Assembly: GCA_002337455.1 (NCBI GenBank)
Contig: DDGC01000014.1
Span: forward strand, 22,251-86,250
Length of the DNA: 64,000 bases
Source of the DNA: Rhizobiales bacterium UBA1912
Lineage (GTDB): Bacteria; Pseudomonadota; Alphaproteobacteria; Rhizobiales; Devosiaceae
Reading direction: 5' to 3'
The position numbers were made by a program, and so were the translations under genes. Positions 25,450 to 33,339 of the stretch are shown one piece after another. Under the pieces are notes generated by a model that searched no databases, was not told the origin of the DNA, and saw only the letters and a program-made list of their open reading frames with translations. Numbering within the stretch: position 1 is the first letter of the stretch; each line of letters begins with the position of its first letter.

Positions 25450-25692
25450 ATGAAAGCCCGCGTCATCGTCACTTTGAAAACTGGTGTTCTGGACCCTCAG
25501 GGACAGGCCATCGAAGGTTCACTCGAGGGTCTGGGGTTCGCCGGTGTCGAATCCGTACGGCAGGGCAAAGTGTTCGATCTGGAACTTTCGGCCACCGATC
25601 CCGTTAGTGCCAAAACGGAAATCGAGAGGATGTGCGAAAAGCTTCTCGCCAACACCGTCATCGAAAACTACGCAGTAGAGATCATCGGTTAA
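25450..25692 (+). CDS. purS: Phosphoribosylformylglycinamidine synthase subunit PurS
   Basis: An 80-residue subunit (KARVIVTLKTGVLDPQGQAI, GFAGVESVRQGKVFDLEL) that bridges PurQ and PurL in the three-part FGAM synthase. Its presence agrees with the short PurL further on. Normally purQ follows at once; here about 1.5 kb with a tiny frame and an acyltransferase gene intervene. Confidence 0.95.
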   Translation: MKARVIVTLKTGVLDPQGQAIEGSLEGLGFAGVESVRQGKVFDLELSATDPVSAKTEIERMCEKLLANTVIENYAVEIIG

Positions 25693-25757
25693 CCTCTCCC
25701 ATTTAATTTAAACGTTGCGCAATTTGCCGCGTCCGCGCGCCATGGAGTATGCCTGAA

Positions 25758-25844
25758 ATGCTGAAAACCGTTTCCCTCTCGGCCCTGTTCTTTCTCGCCA
25801 TTGGCGTGATGGTTGCCGCGTACGGCACCGTCCCGGTGGTCTGA
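25758..25844 (+). CDS. Possible 28-residue single-span membrane peptide
   Basis: MLKTVSLSALFFLAIGVMVA followed by AYGTVPVV and a stop: one hydrophobic helix with a basic N end. GGAG lies 10 bases before the ATG, and an alternative ATG is three codons upstream. The frame ends 43 bases ahead of a strong terminator, which suits a real short gene after purS. No family recognised; the evidence is only the binding site, hydrophobicity and placement. Confidence 0.4.
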   Translation: MLKTVSLSALFFLAIGVMVAAYGTVPVV

Positions 25845-25885
25845 GGCCGAAAACACGTCCGCCCTCGGGCGGTGAAATCAAATCG

Positions 25886-25915
25886 AAAAAGGCCGGAGCT
25901 CAGCTTCGGCCTTTT
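25886..25915 (+). terminator. Terminator ending the purC-purS transcript
   Basis: AAAAGGCCG ... CGGCCTTTTC with an 11-base loop, preceded by A and followed by T. It implies that purQ and purL are transcribed separately from purC and purS. Confidence 0.8.
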
Positions 25916-26010
25916 CGCATTCTTAACCACACTGTCAGTTGTAATCATTGTGAAAGGCGCCGTTTAGCGCGCTGAACTATGATCCCCTCGATTTTTCTTG
26001 GGGACGCGAC

Positions 26011-27099
26011 ATGACCGATACTGCCAAACAACGCCATGCCTGGGTCGATGTGGCCAAAGGCCTTTCCATCATCCTCGTCGTGATGATGCACTCCACCTAT
26101 GGCGTGGGCGAAGCCACCGAGCGGGTCGGCTTCATGCACTACGTTCTCGGCTTTGCCACCCCGTTCCGCATGCCCGAATTCTTTCTCGTCTCGGGCCTGT
26201 TCCTTTCGGCGGTCATCACCCGCCCCTGGCGCAATTTCACCGACCGACGCGTCGTCCACTACCTCTATTTCTATGCGCTCTGGGCCGTCATCCTGATCGC
26301 CTTCAAGCACCTGATCGTCGAACGCGATCCCGGCGGCACCCTCGCCCTCATGGCCAGCGTCATCTACGAGCCCTATTCCATCCTGTGGTTCATCTACGCC
26401 CTGGCGGTTTACGGCTTGATCGCCAAGGTGCTGCACCAGTTGCGCGTGCCCCATGTCGCCGTGCTGATCGTGGCCGCCGCGGCATCCATTGCTCCGGTCG
26501 CAACGCCGGTGTCCATCGTCAATTACGTGGCCGAGTACTTCGTCTATTTCTACGCGGGGTACGCCCTGGCGCCGGCCATCTTCAAGCTTGCCGAATGGAT
26601 AAAGGCCCATCCCGCCCTCGCTATTGCTGGGCTTGCCGCGTGGGCGCTTGCCAATGGCGCCCTGGTGTTTTCGCCGGGCCATTCGGTCACCTTTGGCACC
26701 GTGACCAGCGGTGTCGCTCATATCCCGGGCGCGAACTTCGTCATGGCCATGGCCGGCGCCACCGCCATCTGCTCGGCATCGGTGTTGCTGGCGCGTCTTG
26801 CCACGATGGACTGGCTGCGCTGGGTCGGCGCCCATTCCATCGTCATCTATCTCAGCTTCGTCATACCGATGGGCAGCTTCCGCACGGTGCTGCTGCGCCT
26901 AGTGCCCGACATCGATGCCGGCATCGCCAGCCTGGCCTGCCTGATCGTCGCTGTCGTCTGCCCGCTCATCCTCTACTGGATCATTTCCAGGATCGGGTTC
27001 GGCAAATTCCTCTTCGAACGTCCGGCCTGGGCACACCTGCCCGGCGCCCCCGGTAGCCGCTGGGGAACACCGCGGCCCGCACCGGTTCCAGCCGAATAG
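26011..27099 (+). CDS. Acyltransferase 3 family membrane protein
   Basis: A 362-residue integral membrane protein with about ten hydrophobic segments. The N-terminal WVDVAKGLSIILVVMMHSTY holds the catalytic His of the acyltransferase 3 family, and FRMPEFFLVSGLFLS is the second family motif. These enzymes O-acylate surface glycans or lipids; the acceptor here is unknown. It sits between terminators at 25.9 and 27.1 kb, so it is an independent unit inserted between purS and purQ. Confidence 0.88.
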   Translation: MTDTAKQRHAWVDVAKGLSIILVVMMHSTYGVGEATERVGFMHYVLGFATPFRMPEFFLVSGLFLSAVITRPWRNFTDRRVVHYLYFYALWAVILIAFKHLIVERDPGGTLALMASVIYEPYSILWFIYALAVYGLIAKVLHQLRVPHVAVLIVAAAASIAPVATPVSIVNYVAEYFVYFYAGYALAPAIFKLAEWIKAHPALAIAGLAAWALANGALVFSPGHSVTFGTVTSGVAHIPGANFVMAMAGATAICSASVLLARLATMDWLRWVGAHSIVIYLSFVIPMGSFRTVLLRLVPDIDAGIASLACLIVAVVCPLILYWIISRIGFGKFLFERPAWAHLPGAPGSRWGTPRPAPVPAE

Positions 27100-27118
27100 G
27101 CCCTCGTCCATCGGCACC

Positions 27119-27161
27119 AAGGGGATTCGTATGCGAAAGCGTACGAATCCCCTTGCTTTTT
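27119..27161 (+). terminator. Strong terminator of the acyltransferase gene
   Basis: A 16-bp stem, AAGGGGATTCGTATGC / GCGTACGAATCCCCTT, capped by a GAAA tetraloop and followed by GCTTTTTG. One of the best stems in the window; it isolates purQ from upstream transcription. Confidence 0.9.
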
Positions 27162-27230
27162 GCGGCCAGAATCCCGACAAGGCGCCCATCCGGTGCCAGC
27201 CCCAATATCTAAAAAGCGAGACCCAGCGCG

Positions 27231-27890
27231 ATGAAGTCCGCAGTCGTTGTCTTTCCCGGCCTCAACCGCGAACGCGACATGATCGCGGCGCTGACCAAGA
27301 TCGGCGGCACACCGCCTGTCGTGGTCTGGCACAAGGACGCCGACTTGCCCGACGTCGACCTCATCGTCATCCCAGGCGGCTTTTCCTACGGCGATTATCT
27401 GCGCTGTGGCGCCATCGCCGCCCGTTCACCCATGATGGATCTGATCCGGGACCGTGCCGAAAAGGGCGTCAAAGTGCTCGGCGTCTGCAACGGCTTCCAG
27501 ATACTGACCGAAGCAGGCCTCCTGCCTGGCGCGCTGATGCGCAATGCCTCGCTCAAATTCGTCTGCCGCGAAGTCAACCTCGAAGTCGCCAACGCCAACA
27601 CCCCCTTCTCGCGCAATTATCAGCAGGGCCAGGTGTTCCGCTGCCCGGTCGCCCATCATGATGGCAATTATTTCGCCGACAACGATACGATTGCCGCGCT
27701 TGAGGACAACGGCCAGGTGGTGTTCCGCTATACGGCCGAGACCAATCCCAACGGCTCGATCAACAATATTGCCGCCATCACCAATGCGCGCGGCAACGTG
27801 CTCGGCATGATGCCTCACCCGGAAAACCTCATCGAGCCGGCCCATGGCGGCGAGGACGGCAAGGGCCTTTTCGCCGGCCTGCTGAACTGA
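27231..27890 (+). CDS. purQ: FGAM synthase glutaminase subunit PurQ
   Basis: A 219-residue class I glutamine amidotransferase supplying ammonia to PurL. The nucleophile Cys is in VLGVCNGFQILTEAGLLPGA, oxyanion-strand IPGGFSYGDYLRCGAIAA lies before it, and the catalytic His/Glu are in GMMPHPENLIEPAHGG. Good family length. The next gene, a membrane protein, begins 23 bases later. Confidence 0.96.
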   Translation: MKSAVVVFPGLNRERDMIAALTKIGGTPPVVVWHKDADLPDVDLIVIPGGFSYGDYLRCGAIAARSPMMDLIRDRAEKGVKVLGVCNGFQILTEAGLLPGALMRNASLKFVCREVNLEVANANTPFSRNYQQGQVFRCPVAHHDGNYFADNDTIAALEDNGQVVFRYTAETNPNGSINNIAAITNARGNVLGMMPHPENLIEPAHGGEDGKGLFAGLLN

Positions 27891-27913
27891 CCACACAAGT
27901 GGGAGAGCGTGAG

Positions 27914-28543
27914 ATGAACAAGGCGCTGGCCTGGGCGGGACTTGCCATCGGCGGCGTTGCGCTCGTCACACAGTTCGCGATTTCCATGCAGCTCTATCTG
28001 GCGAACGGCCGCGACGTGTTCGGCGCGCTGGGCACATTCTTTTCCTACTATACAATTCTGACCAACATCGTTCTGGTGCTGATCTACCTTTCAGACATCC
28101 TCGACACGAAAAATCTCGCCCTGTTCCGTCTGCCGATCACACGCGCCATGATGGTCGCCAACATGGCGCTGGTGAGCCTGTTCGTCTATTTCGTCCTTCG
28201 GCACCTCACGGTGCTCGAGGGACTGTTCTTTTATTGCGATCTCGCCCTGCATTACGCCGCGCCCGTGCTCTATACCATTTTCTGGTTTACCGGCCCGCAC
28301 GGAGCCCTGCGCTGGACAATGCTGCCCGCCATGCTGGCGCCGACATTCATCTATTTTCTCTATGCAATGGCCCGCGGGCTTTGGGTCCGCGAATACCCCT
28401 ACCCCATTCTCAACGCCGTTGAACTGGGATACGGACAGGTTCTCATCAACGCGGTGCTGATGACACTCGGTCTTTCCATTCTGACCGCTCTCGTCATTCT
28501 CATCGACTTCCGTCTGGCTCGCCGCTGGCAGCCCGCACACTGA
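27914..28543 (+). CDS. Pr6Pr family membrane protein
   Basis: A 209-residue protein with six hydrophobic segments (for example GLAIGGVALVTQFAISMQLY, TFFSYYTILTNIVLVLIYLS, FFYCDLALHYAAPVLYTIFW), matching the Pr6Pr (predicted six-span membrane protein) family related to FAR-17a/AIG1. Function unknown. The start at 27914 has GGGAGA upstream. It is placed between purQ and purL with short gaps, so it may be co-transcribed with purine genes without an obvious metabolic reason. Confidence 0.8.
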   Translation: MNKALAWAGLAIGGVALVTQFAISMQLYLANGRDVFGALGTFFSYYTILTNIVLVLIYLSDILDTKNLALFRLPITRAMMVANMALVSLFVYFVLRHLTVLEGLFFYCDLALHYAAPVLYTIFWFTGPHGALRWTMLPAMLAPTFIYFLYAMARGLWVREYPYPILNAVELGYGQVLINAVLMTLGLSILTALVILIDFRLARRWQPAH

Positions 28544-28588
28544 CGCCGCCCAAACCGCCACAAACCGCTCTTCTGGAAACGCCGCCCG

Positions 28589-30799
28589 ATGACTCTTCGC
28601 AACGACATCGAAATCACCCCCGAACTCGTCGCCAATCACGGTCTCAAGCCCGACGAATACCAGAAGATACTCGACCTGATCGGGCGCGAGCCGACCTTTA
28701 CCGAACTCGGCATCTTCTCGGCCATGTGGAACGAGCATTGTTCCTATAAAAGCTCGAAAAAATGGCTCAAGACCCTGCCCACCAAGGGCCCTCGCGTGCT
28801 GCAGGGGCCGGGCGAGAATGCCGGTGTCGTCGATATCGGTGATGGCCAGGCTGTCGTCTTCAAGATGGAATCCCACAACCATCCATCGTTCATCGAGCCC
28901 TATCAGGGCGCGGCGACCGGGGTTGGCGGCATCCTGCGTGACGTCTTCACCATGGGCGCCCGCCCCATCGCTGCAATGAACGCCCTGCGCTTCGGTGAAC
29001 CCGACCACGAAAAGACAAAGCATCTCGTTTCCGGCGTCGTTGCCGGTGTCGGCGGCTATGGCAATTCCTTCGGCGTGCCGACGGTTGGCGGCGAAGTCCA
29101 GTTCGACGCCCGCTACAACGGCAACATCCTCGTCAACGCATTTGCAGCCGGACTTGCCGATACCGACAAGATCTTCCTTTCCGAAGCCAAGGGCGTCGGC
29201 CTGCCCGTCGTTTATCTTGGTGCAAAAACCGGACGTGACGGCGTTGGCGGCGCAACGATGGCGTCGGCGGAATTCGGCGACGACATCGAGGAAAAGCGCC
29301 CCACGGTTCAGGTCGGTGACCCCTTCACCGAAAAGCGTCTGCTCGAAGCCTGTCTTGAACTGATGAAGACCGGCGCTGTCATCGCCATTCAGGACATGGG
29401 CGCCGCAGGGCTCACCTGTTCGGCTGTCGAAATGGGCGCCAAGGGCGATCTGGGCATCGAACTCAACCTCGATGCCGTCCCGGTCCGCGAAGAGCGCATG
29501 ACGCCCTACGAAATGATGCTCTCGGAATCCCAGGAGCGCATGCTCATGGTCCTCCATCCCGAAAAGGAAGCCGAAGCGCGCGCGGTCTTTGAAAAATGGG
29601 AACTCGATTTCGCAACCGTTGGCAAGACGACCGACGATCTGCGCTTCCGCGTGCTGTTCCAAGGCGATGAAGTCGCCAACCTTCCTATCAAGGAATTGGG
29701 CGATGAAGCCCCCGAATACGACCGCCCCTGGGTCGCTCCCACCCTGCCCGCACCGCTCGATCCCGCATCGGTCCCCGATGCCGATATCGCCGAAGGGCTG
29801 CTGGCACTCCTCGACTCGGCCAATCATTCGTCGCGCCGCTGGGTCTATGAGCAATACGATACGCTCATCCAGGGCAATTCGCTCCAGACGCCGGGCGGGG
29901 ACGGCGGCGTGGTCCGTGTCGAAGGTCACCCCACAAAGGCGCTGGCCTTTGCCTCCGACGTCAACCCGCGCTATTGCGAAGCCGACCCCTTCGAAGGCGG
30001 CAAGCAGGCCGTCGCCGAATGCTGGCGCAACCTGATCGCCACCGGCTCCGAACCGCTTGCAGCCACCGATAACCTCAATTTCGGCAATCCGGAGCGCCCG
30101 GAAATCATGGGCCAGATCGTCCACGCCATCAAAGGCATCGGCGAAGCCTGCACGGCGCTCGATTTCCCCATCGTTTCGGGCAATGTCTCGCTCTACAATG
30201 AAACCAATGGCCGCGGCATCCTGCCCACGCCGACCATTGCCGGTGTCGGGCTGATCGAAGACCATGCCAAGATGGTCCGGTCCGGTTTCGCCCGCGAGGG
30301 CGACGCCATCGTTTTGATCGGCGCGCCGGAAAACTGGGGCAGCCATCTGGGCCAATCCGCCTATCTGCGTGACGTTCTGGGCCGCCGCGAAGGCACGGCG
30401 CCTTATGTCGACCTCGCTCACGAGAAAAAGGCCGGCCTTTTCGTGCTTTCTCTCATCCGTGACGGAAAAGTCCGCTCGGCCCACGATCTTTCCGATGGCG
30501 GGCTGGCACTTGCGCTCGCCGAAGCGGCGATCAAATCGGGCATCGGCGCAGAAATCGCAACGCCCGAGCACGCAACCCTCGCCACCTGGTTCGGCGAAGA
30601 TCAGGGCCGCTATATCGTCACAGCCTCGGCTGACGAAGCCGACGAAATCGTGGCCGCGTCGCCCGTTTCGGCGGTCGTCATCGGCTCGACAGGCGGCGAC
30701 GCCTTGAAGCTCGGCCAGGCCCGGTCCATATCGGTTGCAGAGCTCGGCTCCGCTTACGAAGGCTGGTTTCCCGCCTTCATGGGCGCTACAATCAACTAG
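28589..30799 (+). CDS. purL: FGAM synthase subunit PurL (small form)
   Basis: A 736-residue ATP-dependent synthetase converting FGAR to FGAM with PurS and PurQ. Motifs: FSAMWNEHCSYKSSKKWLKT, FKMESHNHPSFIEPYQGAAT, GGILRDVFTMGARPIA, GIQDMGAAGLT-like IAIQDMGAAGLTCSAVEMGA and the second-half HDLSDGGLALALAEAA. The length is that of the small PurL type, consistent with separate purQ and purS genes. An unrelated long open frame on the opposite strand is a GC-bias shadow. Confidence 0.97.
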   Translation: MTLRNDIEITPELVANHGLKPDEYQKILDLIGREPTFTELGIFSAMWNEHCSYKSSKKWLKTLPTKGPRVLQGPGENAGVVDIGDGQAVVFKMESHNHPSFIEPYQGAATGVGGILRDVFTMGARPIAAMNALRFGEPDHEKTKHLVSGVVAGVGGYGNSFGVPTVGGEVQFDARYNGNILVNAFAAGLADTDKIFLSEAKGVGLPVVYLGAKTGRDGVGGATMASAEFGDDIEEKRPTVQVGDPFTEKRLLEACLELMKTGAVIAIQDMGAAGLTCSAVEMGAKGDLGIELNLDAVPVREERMTPYEMMLSESQERMLMVLHPEKEAEARAVFEKWELDFATVGKTTDDLRFRVLFQGDEVANLPIKELGDEAPEYDRPWVAPTLPAPLDPASVPDADIAEGLLALLDSANHSSRRWVYEQYDTLIQGNSLQTPGGDGGVVRVEGHPTKALAFASDVNPRYCEADPFEGGKQAVAECWRNLIATGSEPLAATDNLNFGNPERPEIMGQIVHAIKGIGEACTALDFPIVSGNVSLYNETNGRGILPTPTIAGVGLIEDHAKMVRSGFAREGDAIVLIGAPENWGSHLGQSAYLRDVLGRREGTAPYVDLAHEKKAGLFVLSLIRDGKVRSAHDLSDGGLALALAEAAIKSGIGAEIATPEHATLATWFGEDQGRYIVTASADEADEIVAASPVSAVVIGSTGGDALKLGQARSISVAELGSAYEGWFPAFMGATIN

Positions 30800-30846
30800 T
30801 TTCCGCCGCGCTAACGCAAAGCGCGACAAAAAAGAGAGTGCCTCAC

Positions 30847-31080
30847 ATGCCAATGGATGCAGCCGAAATCGAAAGCCTCATCAAACAGGCGCTTCCCGAT
30901 GCACAGGTTGATATCCGCGATCTTGCGGGCGATGGCGACCATTACGCGGCCACCGTCACCTCCGAAACCTTTCGCGGCAAGTCGCGTGTGCAGCAGCACC
31001 AGCTTGTCTATCAGGCGCTCAAGGGCAACATGGGCGGCGAGTTGCACGCCCTGGCGCTGACCACCAACGCACCCGATTGA
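30847..31080 (+). CDS. bolA: BolA family protein
   Basis: A 77-residue BolA-fold protein: ESLIKQALPDAQVDIRDLAG, then ETFRGKSRVQQHQLVYQALK with the conserved His that helps ligate a [2Fe-2S] cluster with a CGFS glutaredoxin. The gene for that glutaredoxin lies 422 bases downstream, a well-known functional pairing in iron-sulfur trafficking. I prefer ATG 30847 over a GTG three codons earlier. Confidence 0.92.
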   Translation: MPMDAAEIESLIKQALPDAQVDIRDLAGDGDHYAATVTSETFRGKSRVQQHQLVYQALKGNMGGELHALALTTNAPD

Positions 31081-31087
31081 GCCTGAA

Positions 31088-31402
31088 ATGAGCTTGCGCG
31101 ACAGCCTCGATCTCATCAAGGCCGTCAATCCCGAAGGCGGCTATGCCGTCCTCGAAAACGAGATCATGGGCGAACGCGCCGCCTCGCTCGGTGCTGCCGA
31201 ACAGCGGGTCGCCAAATCCGTTGCGGCCTATAACGCCGCCGCCTCGGGCGAACGCGCCAAGGAACTCGCAACGGCACAAAGCGCCGTCTGGGCTTATTTC
31301 GTTCAGCGCGAGTTGTGCGGCTTCAAACGCCACCAGGACGTGATCGCCGCCTTCGCCATTCCGCGCGAGGTGCTCAACGGGCTCGGAGCCGTGCGACGCT
31401 GA
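31088..31402 (+). CDS. DUF6665-like protein
   Basis: A 104-residue soluble helical protein (SLRDSLDLIKAVNPEGGYAV, GERAASLGAAEQRVAKSVAA, RELCGFKRHQDVIAAFAIPR). It resembles the DUF6665 proteins I recall from alphaproteobacteria; not verified. It starts seven bases after bolA and precedes grxD, so it may belong to the iron-sulfur module, which is inference from position only. Confidence 0.65.
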   Translation: MSLRDSLDLIKAVNPEGGYAVLENEIMGERAASLGAAEQRVAKSVAAYNAAASGERAKELATAQSAVWAYFVQRELCGFKRHQDVIAAFAIPREVLNGLGAVRR

Positions 31403-31502
31403 CATGGAGGTGATGGCCTCGACATGGCCACCATCATCCCCTATCTATCGGGAAACGCCGATCAACGCCCCGACCTCCCCAACGGGCCGAAAGGACACTT
31501 TG

Positions 31503-31838
31503 ATGAGTGACATCAACGCATTTATCGACAACCAGGTGAAGTCCAACGACGTCTTCCTGTTCATGAAGGGCACCCCCGACTTTCCCCAGTGCGGGTTTTC
31601 GGGACAGGTCGTCCAGATTCTGAGCTATCTCGGCGTCGACTATCAGTCCGCCAACGTTCTTGAAACCGACGAATTGCGTCAGGGCATCAAGGACTATTCC
31701 AACTGGCCCACAATCCCCCAGCTTTACGTGAAGGGCGAATTCGTCGGCGGTTGCGACATCATCCGCGAGATGTTCCAGGCCGGCGAACTCCAGACCCACT
31801 TCGAAAACGCCGGCATCCCGGTCAAGCAGACCGCCTGA
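31503..31838 (+). CDS. grxD: Monothiol glutaredoxin, Grx4/GrxD family
   Basis: A 111-residue CGFS-type glutaredoxin. Key features: FLFMKGTPDFPQCGFSGQVV with the active-site CGFS, YSNWPTIPQLYVKGEFVGGC (cis-Pro and GG loop for glutathione), DIIREMFQAGEL. Such proteins carry and transfer [2Fe-2S] clusters with glutathione and pair with BolA, encoded just upstream. ATG at 31503 fits the family N terminus. Confidence 0.95.
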   Translation: MSDINAFIDNQVKSNDVFLFMKGTPDFPQCGFSGQVVQILSYLGVDYQSANVLETDELRQGIKDYSNWPTIPQLYVKGEFVGGCDIIREMFQAGELQTHFENAGIPVKQTA

Positions 31839-31860
31839 CCGCCTCGATACCGCTATCGAT

Positions 31861-31896
31861 CAAAACGGCCCCAAGCCACGCCTGGGGCCGTTTTTG
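31861..31896 (+). terminator. Terminator of the purL-grxD block
   Basis: AAAACGGCCCCA-agccacgcc-TGGGGCCGTTTTT: a 12-bp perfect stem followed by T and GCG. Confidence 0.9.
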
Positions 31897-31967
31897 CGTC
31901 TGGATCTCAGATCAATCATGGTGATGATACCCATCGCTTTTTTTCGTTTGTGGCGGGCGCGTAAGTC

Positions 31968-31989
31968 TTTATCGTCGCCCGACGATAAA
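31968..31989. promoter_or_regulatory. 22-bp perfect palindrome upstream of the MFS gene
   Basis: TTTATCGTCG and CGACGATAAA separated by CC, centred 27 bases before the MFS start codon at 32005. The size and symmetry are those of an operator for a dimeric repressor (GntR, TetR or LacI type). No regulator gene is next to it, so the controlling protein is unknown. Confidence 0.65.
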
Positions 31990-32004
31990 AGTGGAACCTC
32001 GATT

Positions 32005-33240
32005 ATGTCTGCCACCACCGCCCGCCGCGCCGTGCCGGTCCCTTTGCCGGTCATCATTGTTGCCGGCTGTTTCATCGCCATGGTCACCTTCGGCGCCCGC
32101 TCCACGTCCGGCATTTTCCTGCTGCCGATGACCGAGGACCTTGGCTGGTCGCGTGAGGGTTTTGCCATGGCGCTGGCCATCCAGAACCTTGTCTGGGGCA
32201 TTACCCAGCCGTTCGCCGGCGGCATAGCCGACAAGTTCGGCACCGGGCGCGTTCTGGCTGGTGGTGCATTGGTTTATGCGCTGGGCCTGTTCCTTTGGTC
32301 GATTACACCCAATGAGGGCATGTTCATGCTCTCCGGCGGCGTCCTTATGGGCGTGGGCATCGGCACGGCCTCGTTCGGGATCGTCATGGCCGCATTCGGT
32401 CGCGCCGTCCCGCCCGAAAAGCGCTCATTTGTTTTCGGCATCGCCACCGCCGCGTCATCGATGGGCCAGTTCGTCTTCGCTCCCCTTGGTCAGGCATTTA
32501 TCTCCAATTTCGGCTGGCAGACCGCGCTGGTCTATCTCGGGCTCATCATCCTGATGGTCATCCCGCTTTCGACAATGCTGCGCGGCCAGACCAACAGCGC
32601 CCCCGGCGATGCCGACATGCCCTTCATGCAGGCGCTATCCAAGGCGCTGGGCCATGGCTCTTATCGGCTGCTGGTCATCGGCTTTTTTGTCTGCGGTTTC
32701 CATCTTGCCTTTATTACCGTCCACTTCCCTGCCTTCCTCGTCCAGTGCGGGCTGACACCGGAAGCCAGCTCCTGGGCACTGGGCCTGATCGGCCTGTTCA
32801 ACGTCGTGGGCTCGCTGCTGGCCGGCTGGCTGGGCGACCGGCTGCCCAAGCAGATCCTGCTTTCGGTGATCTATCTGCTGCGCGCCGTCGGCACCGCCGC
32901 CTTCCTGCTGCTGCCCATAACCGAGGTCAGCGCCTATATCTATGCGGCCACCCTGGGCATGCTCTGGCTCGCGACAGTGCCATTGACCGCCGGCCTCGTC
33001 AGCCTGTTCTTTGGCCCGCGCTATATGGGCATGCTCTATGGCGTTGCGTTCCTCTCCCATCAGATTGGCTCGTTCTTCGGCGTCTGGCTGGGCGGCGTCT
33101 CCTACGACATGACGGGCGATTATTATGCGGTCTGGTACCTGGGCATCCTGATCGGCCTGTTTTCGGCCGCCATCAACATCCCCATCAAGGAAGCAAGGGC
33201 GCCGGCCTTTATCGCCCCACAACCCGCATCCATCGGTTGA
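32005..33240 (+). CDS. MFS transporter
   Basis: A 411-residue major facilitator with twelve predicted spans. GGIADKFGTGRVLAGGALVY is the motif-A loop between spans 2 and 3, and LLAGWLGDRLPKQILLSVIY is the matching loop in the second half. The N-terminal FGARSTSGIFLLPMTEDLGW resembles the oxalate/monocarboxylate-type MFS group, so an organic-acid substrate is possible but not shown. The start at 32005 follows GTGGAA and the operator-like palindrome; longer frames upstream have no support. Confidence 0.88.
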   Translation: MSATTARRAVPVPLPVIIVAGCFIAMVTFGARSTSGIFLLPMTEDLGWSREGFAMALAIQNLVWGITQPFAGGIADKFGTGRVLAGGALVYALGLFLWSITPNEGMFMLSGGVLMGVGIGTASFGIVMAAFGRAVPPEKRSFVFGIATAASSMGQFVFAPLGQAFISNFGWQTALVYLGLIILMVIPLSTMLRGQTNSAPGDADMPFMQALSKALGHGSYRLLVIGFFVCGFHLAFITVHFPAFLVQCGLTPEASSWALGLIGLFNVVGSLLAGWLGDRLPKQILLSVIYLLRAVGTAAFLLLPITEVSAYIYAATLGMLWLATVPLTAGLVSLFFGPRYMGMLYGVAFLSHQIGSFFGVWLGGVSYDMTGDYYAVWYLGILIGLFSAAINIPIKEARAPAFIAPQPASIG

Positions 33241-33291
33241 TGCCGATTTTTGGGTTGCCAAACCCGACAGGGGGGTTCAAGCTTTAGCAAC

Positions 33292-33326
33292 AAGGCCGGG
33301 CCGATGAGTCCCGGCCTTGCCATTTT
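33292..33326 (+). terminator. Terminator between the two MFS genes
   Basis: AAGGCCGGG-ccgatgagt-CCCGGCCTT followed by GCCATTTTC. It lies 51 bases after the first MFS stop and just before the second MFS start. Confidence 0.8.
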
Positions 33327-33339
33327 CAAGGTACCCCCA

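Noticed and set aside
28091..30853. Very long open frame (920 codons) on the minus strand across the Pr6Pr gene and purL
   Set aside because: It is exactly antisense to purL and its neighbour, has no family motifs, and its Asp/Gly/Ala/Arg-rich composition is what GC-rich codon bias gives in the complementary frame.
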